Under the pieces are notes generated by a model. That model was not told the DNA's origin. It worked only from the letters and a program-made list of their open reading frames with translations, and ran no database searches. 56,475 bases of DNA from contig JAFQVV010000005.1 in the NCBI GenBank assembly GCA_017407835.1, forward strand, positions 1 through 56,475, in the 5' to 3' direction. This DNA is from Clostridia bacterium (GTDB lineage Bacteria > Bacillota > Clostridia > Oscillospirales > CAG-272). Of this stretch, positions 51,225-56,475 are shown one piece after another (the stretch's first letter is position 1; each line of letters begins with the position of its first letter). Both the position numbers and the translations under genes were made by a program.

Positions 51225-52325
51225 TCACTTCACCTCAAAATAGATACGGCTCTCATCGGTCTTCGAGAAGAGGAGCACCTTGTGGGGCTTGAGGGTATAG
51301 CTGACCGTTTCACCCGAGTTCACCTTGCAGTCGGCATTGATGATGGAGCGAATAGCAGGCGTCTGTGCCGCGGGATGGGAGGAAACGACGCTGACATCGC
51401 GGCCCATGACCTCGACACTGTTCAGGCGGCAAACCAGCGGACCGTTTTCGTCGGGAACAAATCCCTCGGGACGGATGCCGACCGTGACCTCCTGATCAGC
51501 AACACCGGGCACATCCAGAACGGCTGCATCGCCGATATACAGGCGGCCGCCCTCCACCTTGCCGTCGAAGACATTGATGGGGGGAGTGCCCAAGAATTTT
51601 GCAACGAACAGATTCTGGGGATCGTCGTAAACCTCCTGCGGCTGACCGATCTGCTGGACAACGCCCAGCTTCATGACGACGATCAGATCCGAGATACTCA
51701 TTGCCTCTTCCTGGTCGTGGGTGACAAAGATGGTGGTAATTCCCGTCTCCTTCTGGATGCGGCGGATCTCCTCGCGGGTCTGCAGACGCAGGCGGGCGTC
51801 CAGGTTGGAGAGAGGCTCGTCCAGCAGCAGAACCTTGGGCATCTTGACCAGTGCACGGGCGATGGCAACACGCTGCTGCTGACCGCCCGAGAGCTCACTC
51901 GGCTTGCGGTCCATGAGATTGTCAATCTGCACCAGACGTGCGGCGTACAGCGCGCGCTCAAGCATCTCTTCCTTGGAGAGCTTGTCGGCACCGCGCAGAT
52001 TCTGCAGGGGGAAGAGAATGTTCTGCTTGACCGTCATATGGGGATAGAGCGCATAGTTCTGGAAAACCAGACCAACACCGCGGTTCTCGGCGGACAGCTC
52101 GGTAACGTCATCGTCTCCGAAGAAGATTTTTCCCCCCGTCGGCTTCTGCAGACCGCTGATCATGTACAGCGTCGTACTCTTTCCGCAGCCGGAGGGGCCG
52201 AGCAGGCCGATCAGCTTGCCGTCGGGGATCTCAAAGGTGAAATCGTTGACCGCGATGACTTCCTCCCCTGCCTTTTTGTTTCGGCTCGGGAAGACTTTGG
52301 TCAGATTCTGCAAAACAATTTTCAT
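51225..52325 (-). CDS. ABC importer ATPase (UgpC/MsmX type)
   Basis: A 366-aa protein: Walker A GPSGCGKSTTL, Q-loop GLVFQNYALYPHMTV, signature LSGGQQQRVAIARAL, Walker B VLLLDEPLSNLD, H-loop TIFVTHDQEEAMS. The C-terminal 130 aa are the TOBE/OB regulatory domain of MalK-type ATPases, so it could serve several importers. SD precedes ATG 52325. Confidence 0.95.
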   Translation of the reverse strand: MKIVLQNLTKVFPSRNKKAGEEVIAVNDFTFEIPDGKLIGLLGPSGCGKSTTLYMISGLQKPTGGKIFFGDDDVTELSAENRGVGLVFQNYALYPHMTVKQNILFPLQNLRGADKLSKEEMLERALYAARLVQIDNLMDRKPSELSGGQQQRVAIARALVKMPKVLLLDEPLSNLDARLRLQTREEIRRIQKETGITTIFVTHDQEEAMSISDLIVVMKLGVVQQIGQPQEVYDDPQNLFVAKFLGTPPINVFDGKVEGGRLYIGDAAVLDVPGVADQEVTVGIRPEGFVPDENGPLVCRLNSVEVMGRDVSVVSSHPAAQTPAIRSIINADCKVNSGETVSYTLKPHKVLLFSKTDESRIYFEVK

Positions 52326-52371
52326 AATCGTTCGCCTTTCTCATCCTATAAGTATTTTTTATTGTTCTATG

Positions 52372-53127
52372 TCATTGATAATCTGCGTCATTTTCATTGG
52401 CGTGCTCTGCGATATACCGCTGCCGCGCCTCGGGGGTATCAAAAATCATTTGACTGGCGATATCCACGGTGACGGTCTGAGCCAGGAGATCGTGGACGGG
52501 GGTTCTTTTCCCGGTTGCGGCCAGCAGAATAATCTGCACCAGCCACAGACCAAGGATGATCAATGTACCGCCCAGCCCCATAAGGTTGAAATAAATCATC
52601 ACAGCAATCAGCGCGGGAATCATGGTTTCTACGGTATATTTTCCAAGAATCGTACGCGCAAAAAGCAGCACGGGCGGAAGTTTAACTCCATCCGTGCGCA
52701 TCACCCCGATGCCGAAAACCTTTTTGCCCAGCGTCTGCCCATGGCCGAAGAGCAGCGGAACGACAAACTCAAGCAGCAGATAGGCGAGCAAAATGCTGAA
52801 GGTCACGATGATCAAGGTAAAGTTAATCAATAAGCCGTAGAGATAATTGACATCGGCATCCCCGGCAAGCGCCTCGAGTGCCGCATCATACTGCGCCTGT
52901 GCCTGTGCATCAAGCGCCGCATATTCGGCAGCCGTCAAATCAAACTCCACATCATAGGTCAGCGCATAGCCATCATACGCCGCCTGCAGGCGATCGGCCT
53001 GTGCGTCATATCCAAGCAGAGAGGAGAGCAGCAGGGCAAATCCAATGACGACAATGCAGAGCAAAATCCCATCACACATCGCCGCGGAAATCCGTTTCCA
53101 CATATTTGCCTTTTGCAGATCGTACAT
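52372..53127 (-). CDS. RDD family membrane protein
   Basis: A 251-aa protein from ATG 53127 (GAGG 7 nt upstream); the TTG at 53145 is the longer option. KANMWKRISAAMCDGILLCIVVIGFALLLSSLLG gives the R/D of the first helix, and GHGQTLGKKVFGIGVMRTDG the GQTxGK motif typical of RDD. An unusual soluble Ala/Tyr/Gln-rich loop (about 45-90) sits between helices 1 and 2. RDD proteins have unclear roles, some in ion transport. It is first in the ABC operon, 46 bp from the ATPase. Confidence 0.85.
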   Translation of the reverse strand: MYDLQKANMWKRISAAMCDGILLCIVVIGFALLLSSLLGYDAQADRLQAAYDGYALTYDVEFDLTAAEYAALDAQAQAQYDAALEALAGDADVNYLYGLLINFTLIIVTFSILLAYLLLEFVVPLLFGHGQTLGKKVFGIGVMRTDGVKLPPVLLFARTILGKYTVETMIPALIAVMIYFNLMGLGGTLIILGLWLVQIILLAATGKRTPVHDLLAQTVTVDIASQMIFDTPEARQRYIAEHANENDADYQ

Positions 53128-53168
53128 ACCCTTCCCTCGCTTCAATGTGCTATATAAAATCCCTCACT

Positions 53169-53191
53169 ATTATATCACAATGCCAACACAA
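53169..53191 (-). promoter_or_regulatory. Promoter of the RDD/ABC/nuclease operon
   Basis: Minus strand TATAAT (53169-53174) in the extended form TGATATAAT. The -35 position is weak (TGCTTT), as is common with an extended -10. Confidence 0.6.
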
Positions 53192-53286
53192 AAAGCAATA
53201 GTATTTTTCTTTTTCTACATTTTTTCGTTCACCCCATGTCATTTTTTGTGGAATTTGGGGAAAACCAAATCACAGGCGAACGAAAA

Positions 53287-53316
53287 AGGATGCTGCGCAT
53301 AGTTGCACAGCATCCT
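53287..53316 (-). terminator. Terminator of glnN
   Basis: Minus strand AGGATGCTGTGCA-N4-TGCGCAGCATCCT followed by TTTT; one wobble pair. 16 bp after the glnN stop. Confidence 0.85.
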
Positions 53317-53331
53317 CGAACGTATGATACA

Positions 53332-55428
53332 TCAAATGCGGAACATCAAATCCGCATAGGTGGGATAGGGCCAGTATTCATCCGCCGTCATCGTCTCCAG
53401 TTCATCAATGACGGTGCGAAGCGCAGACATTTCGGCAAGCACAGCATCGCGGTAATAGATCGCCGCAGCAAGTGCACCGTCGTTGATCGCCTTCGCCGCA
53501 GCAAGTGCAGTCTCCAGTCTGCCGACCGCGGCATATGCACTGTCGGTCAGCGCCGAGATACGTTCAACCAGCGCGCTTTCATAGCTGCAGGCAAGCGCAG
53601 GAGATACGGCGCGTTTGGCGGTCACCGCCGATGCAAGCGATGCCGAGAAATCGGACACAGCGGGCAAAATATCGCGCTTGACCATGTCAATGAAGGTCAA
53701 TGCCTCGATATTGATGGTCTTGGCGTAGGTTTCAAGCAGAATTTCCAGGCGCGAGTGCATTTCGGTCTCGGTGAAAACATGATGACGGGTAAAGAGCTCA
53801 ATATTCTTACGGTCAACAAAATGCGGCAGTGCGTCGGGCGTCGTCTTGTAATTGCAAAGCCCACGGCGTGCAGCTTCCTCCTGCCATGCATCGGCATAGC
53901 CGTCGCCGTTGAAGATGATGCGCTTGTGCGCCTTGATGGTGCGGCGAATCAAATCGCCCAGCGCACCGGTGAAATCCTCAACGCCCTCCAACTCATCGGC
54001 GAATTGGCGAAGGGTTTCGGCAACAATGGTATTGAGCACGATATTCGACTCGGCGGTGGAGAGTGAAGACCCAAGCATACGGAACTCGAATTTATTGCCG
54101 GTAAAGGCAAACGGCGAGGTGCGGTTGCGATCGGTGGTATCTTTGGGGAAGGAAGGCAGCACATGCACACCGATATCCATCTTAACGCGCTCGACACCGT
54201 TGTAAACCTCACCCGTCTCAAGCGCTTCCAGAATAGCGGTCAACTCATCGCCCAAGAACATCGACACGATGGCAGGGGGGGCCTCATGGGCACCCAAACG
54301 GTGGTCGTTGCCCGCGGTTGCCACCGAGATGCGCAGCAGATCCTGATGCTCATCCACCGCCTTGATCACGGCGCAGAGGAAGAGCAGGAACTGTGCGTTT
54401 TCATACGGCGTTTTGCCGGGGGCGAGCAGATTCACGCCCGTATCGGTTGAAAGTGACCAGTTGTTATGCTTGCCCGAGCCATTCACCCCGTGGAAGGGCT
54501 TCTCGTGCAGCAAGCAAACCAGATCGTGCCGCAGGGCGACATTTTTCATGACCTCCATGGTCAGCTGGTTCTGGTCAACGGCAAGGTTGGCGGTTGTAAA
54601 GATGGGTGCCATCTCATGCTGCGCGGGGGCAGCTTCGTTGTGCTTGGTTTTGGAGAGGATGCCCAGCTTCCACAGCTCTTCGTCCAGTTCCTTCATAAAG
54701 CCAGCAATACGAGGCTTAATGGCACCGAAATAGTGGTCATCCATCTCCTGTCCTTTTGGGGGACGGGCACCGAAGAGGGTACGCCCGCAGAAAATCAGAT
54801 CTTTGCGCGCCTCAAAGAGCGCCTTATCTACCAGGAAATATTCCTGCTCGGGACCGACAGTTGTCACGACACGGCGAACACCCGTGTTGCCGAAGAGTCC
54901 CAGCACACGCATGGCCTGCTCTCCCACCGCTTCAATTGAGCGAAGCAGGGGGGTTTTTTTGTCGAGCACTTCCCCGCCGTATGAGCAGAACACGCAGGGA
55001 ATGCAGAGACTGCCGTCCTTGATAAACGCATAGGAAGTCGGATCCCATGCGGTATAGCCGCGCGCCTCAAAGGTCGAGCGCAAACCGCCCGAGGGAAAAG
55101 AGGAGGCATCGGGTTCACCCTTGATGAGCTCTTTGCCCGAAAACTCCATAATGACGCGTCCATCCGAGGTGGGCGAGATAAAGCTGTCATGCTTCTCGGC
55201 GGTAATTCCCGTCATCGGCTGGAACCAGTGGGTATAATGCGTCGCACCGTTCTCCAGTGCCCAATCCTTCATGGCGGCGGCGACACTGTTGGCGACGGCA
55301 GAATCAAGCTGCTTGCCTGCCTCGATTGTCTTGTGCAGCGACTTATAGATATCCTTGGGCAGTCGCTCACGCATGATCTCATCGTTGAAAACCAGACTGC
55401 CGAAAATTTCGGGAACCTTTATTGCCAT
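53332..55428 (-). CDS. glnN: Glutamine synthetase type III
   Basis: A 698-aa protein from ATG 55428 (GGAAAGG 8 nt upstream). The length of about 700 and the motifs [76 protein letters not shown] and [15 protein letters not shown] are those of GSIII, not GSI. It makes glutamine from glutamate, ammonia and ATP. Alone in its transcription unit with a consensus promoter at 55528. Confidence 0.97.
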   Translation of the reverse strand: MAIKVPEIFGSLVFNDEIMRERLPKDIYKSLHKTIEAGKQLDSAVANSVAAAMKDWALENGATHYTHWFQPMTGITAEKHDSFISPTSDGRVIMEFSGKELIKGEPDASSFPSGGLRSTFEARGYTAWDPTSYAFIKDGSLCIPCVFCSYGGEVLDKKTPLLRSIEAVGEQAMRVLGLFGNTGVRRVVTTVGPEQEYFLVDKALFEARKDLIFCGRTLFGARPPKGQEMDDHYFGAIKPRIAGFMKELDEELWKLGILSKTKHNEAAPAQHEMAPIFTTANLAVDQNQLTMEVMKNVALRHDLVCLLHEKPFHGVNGSGKHNNWSLSTDTGVNLLAPGKTPYENAQFLLFLCAVIKAVDEHQDLLRISVATAGNDHRLGAHEAPPAIVSMFLGDELTAILEALETGEVYNGVERVKMDIGVHVLPSFPKDTTDRNRTSPFAFTGNKFEFRMLGSSLSTAESNIVLNTIVAETLRQFADELEGVEDFTGALGDLIRRTIKAHKRIIFNGDGYADAWQEEAARRGLCNYKTTPDALPHFVDRKNIELFTRHHVFTETEMHSRLEILLETYAKTINIEALTFIDMVKRDILPAVSDFSASLASAVTAKRAVSPALACSYESALVERISALTDSAYAAVGRLETALAAAKAINDGALAAAIYYRDAVLAEMSALRTVIDELETMTADEYWPYPTYADLMFRI

Positions 55429-55527
55429 ATGTACAACCTTTCCGCGCGGCACACCGCGCCAAGCAAATTGCCGAAGGGGACACCCCGGGAGCAAATCCGT
55501 TTGCCTTACCGTTGGGATTATTTTTGT

Positions 55528-55556
55528 ATTATATCATATTTTATCGCAGTTTGCAA
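55528..55556 (-). promoter_or_regulatory. Promoter of glnN
   Basis: Minus strand TTGCAA (55551-55556), 17 bp, TATAAT (55528-55533), extended as TGATATAAT. About 100 nt leader. Confidence 0.85.
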
Positions 55557-55589
55557 GAGGGCGCAGCGTTTTTTCTGATCATACGAGGG

Positions 55590-55820
55590 TTATGTCCCTT
55601 CTTTGTCCTCCTCACCCATAGCCGCCGCGATCAGCCGCGCCACATCCACAGCTCCTTCGCCGAAGATGTAGGCAATGGCCGCTGTTACCGCACATTTGAG
55701 CGCCGAGACAATTTCCGGTGTCAGTTCTTCTCCGCAGAGTGCGGCAATCAGCGCCGCCGCAGCCGCCAATACTGCCGCCCACAGCTTGCGTGAGCTGAGC
55801 TTCTGTCTAATTTTTTCCAT
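55590..55820 (-). CDS. Small holin-like membrane protein
   Basis: A 76-aa protein with hydrophobic segments AAVLAAAAALIAALCG and AVTAAIAYIFGEGAVDVARLIAAAM; the IAYIxGEGxVD motif is typical of phage-encoded small membrane proteins next to lysis genes. It is 14 nt after the 104-aa membrane protein and last in the lysis cassette. SD AGGAGGA before ATG 55820. Confidence 0.65.
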   Translation of the reverse strand: MEKIRQKLSSRKLWAAVLAAAAALIAALCGEELTPEIVSALKCAVTAAIAYIFGEGAVDVARLIAAAMGEEDKEGT

Positions 55821-55834
55821 ATCCTATTCCTCCT

Positions 55835-56149
55835 TCAATAATCTCTTTTCATCTTCGAATTTGCGGCCGTCCCATTTGTCGGCAGCAAATTCACCCCATG
55901 CCGATTGACGTTCTCGACCGTCGACTTGGTGCAGTAGGCAATCACCGTCCCGAGAATGGTGGTGATCGCCGTCTGGGACAGGCTCTCGGCGATCTCGTAT
56001 CTGCCCAGATACGCCAGCCCATACGAGCACCACACCCATGCAATCGCGTTGATGAGAATCACCAGCACAATCAGCTTTGTATAGCTGTCAAGCCACGATT
56101 TCGCAGACTTTTTTCCTGCGTTCGCTCGATTTTTGGCACGCTTATCCAT
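55835..56149 (-). CDS. Phage-type membrane protein (holin-like)
   Basis: A 104-aa protein. A basic N-terminus (KRAKNRANAGKKSAKSW) precedes LIVLVILINAIAWVWCSYGLAYL and a second helix SQTAITTILGTVIAYCTKSTVENV. Such proteins are found beside phage endolysins. Its start overlaps the stop of the M23 gene, so they are coupled. Confidence 0.65.
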   Translation of the reverse strand: MDKRAKNRANAGKKSAKSWLDSYTKLIVLVILINAIAWVWCSYGLAYLGRYEIAESLSQTAITTILGTVIAYCTKSTVENVNRHGVNLLPTNGTAANSKMKRDY

Positions 56150-56475
56150 CAGCCGCCCCCCGTCATGGCGCGGTGCAGGAACACCACCGCCATCTCCCGG
56201 GTGCAGGGCTCGCGCAGGCGAAGGTTGCCTACCTCATCCCCGTAGAGGATGCCGTTCCGCTTCGCCCATTCCACCGCTTCCCGCGCCCACTCGGCGGGGA
56301 TGCTGTCGCCATCCTCCCGCACGTCCGGGATTTTGGTGCCAACCTCCCCCACCTCGTTGGGGATGCCCAGATATGCCGCAGGATCGAGCACAACATTCGA
56401 TCCGCTCCTCACCTCAAAATGCAGGTGATCTCCCGTGCTACGCCCGGTGGTTCCCATGATGCCCAGGATATCCCC
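56149..56475 (-). CDS. M23 peptidase/SLH-like endolysin (5' end outside window)
   Basis: 108 codons visible, open to the window edge. GDILGIMGTTGRSTGDHLHFEVRSG is the end of a LytM/M23 peptidase (HxH zinc ligand), followed by NVVLDPAAYLG. The tail IPAEWAREAVEWAKRNGILYGDEVGNLRL...CTREMAVVFLHRAM is an SLH-like repeat used by many Clostridia phage lysins for wall binding. With the two holin-like genes it forms a lysis cassette, presumably of a prophage to the right. Confidence 0.82.
   Translation of the reverse strand, partial: GDILGIMGTTGRSTGDHLHFEVRSGSNVVLDPAAYLGIPNEVGEVGTKIPDVREDGDSIPAEWAREAVEWAKRNGILYGDEVGNLRLREPCTREMAVVFLHRAMTGGG

Overview
The window looks like a chromosomal segment of an anaerobic Clostridia-type Bacillota, probably a gut or rumen Oscillospiraceae-like organism. 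The evidence is a type III glutamine synthetase, many lipoproteins with AAC/SC lipoboxes, an SLH-anchored cohesin protein beside a dockerin enzyme, small Clostridia-type families (DUF6514-like, DUF4367-like, short HTH_11 regulators) and strong promoters of the form TTGNNN-N17-TATAAT, often with an extended TGATATAAT -10 box. No rRNA, tRNA or CRISPR array was seen.

Bases 1-11,480 are AT-richer and accessory in character. A leftward operon carries a DUF1906-like protein and a truncated-by-window Ig-like (BIG2)/Rhs protein. A lipoprotein gene runs the other way. A tightly overlapping leftward operon (8603 to 3933) encodes an HTH_11 regulator, a PF14907-like nucleotidyltransferase, a thymidylate-kinase-like P-loop kinase, an acyl carrier protein, a BtrH-like protein and an acyl-adenylating ligase: an apparent small biosynthetic or modification cluster. 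Divergent from it is a BIG2 protein ending in a caspase-like (clan CD) domain, followed by a lipoprotein. Three promoters here share the same layout, a GACA-N5-TGTC dyad followed by exactly 11 bp and a -10 box. They tie the biosynthetic operon, the DUF1906/Rhs operon and the BIG2-caspase gene into one candidate regulon.

Bases 11,630-14,600 hold a two-gene BcgI-like restriction-modification system. Bases 14,769-18,041 hold an ECF sigma factor, a membrane-anchored DUF4367-type protein and small regulators. Bases 18,227-27,775 hold a glycosidase-like protein, an SLH/cohesin surface protein, a large SGNH-hydrolase/dockerin protein and an acyl-CoA-synthetase-like enzyme, all leftward. Bases 27,904-29,398 are a 1.5-kb segment bounded by perfect 36-bp inverted repeats. 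It contains its own tyrosine recombinase and a strong outward promoter aimed at the ligase/surface operon, so it is a candidate self-encoded phase-variation switch.

From about 29.7 kb the content is housekeeping-like and GC-richer: an SDR, TspO, an FAD/Rieske oxidoreductase, a lipoate ligase with a fused E1-E3-E2 2-oxoacid dehydrogenase operon, and a rightward nucleotide salvage operon (tdk, deoC, HD dNTPase, two NrnA-like DHH proteins, surE). The salvage operon converges on a leftward operon with an RDD protein, a complete ABC importer, a secreted SNase lipoprotein and an OB-repeat lipoprotein. Together these could scavenge extracellular nucleic acid. The right end has glutamine synthetase III and then a phage-type lysis cassette (M23 endolysin, two holin-like proteins) that runs off the window.
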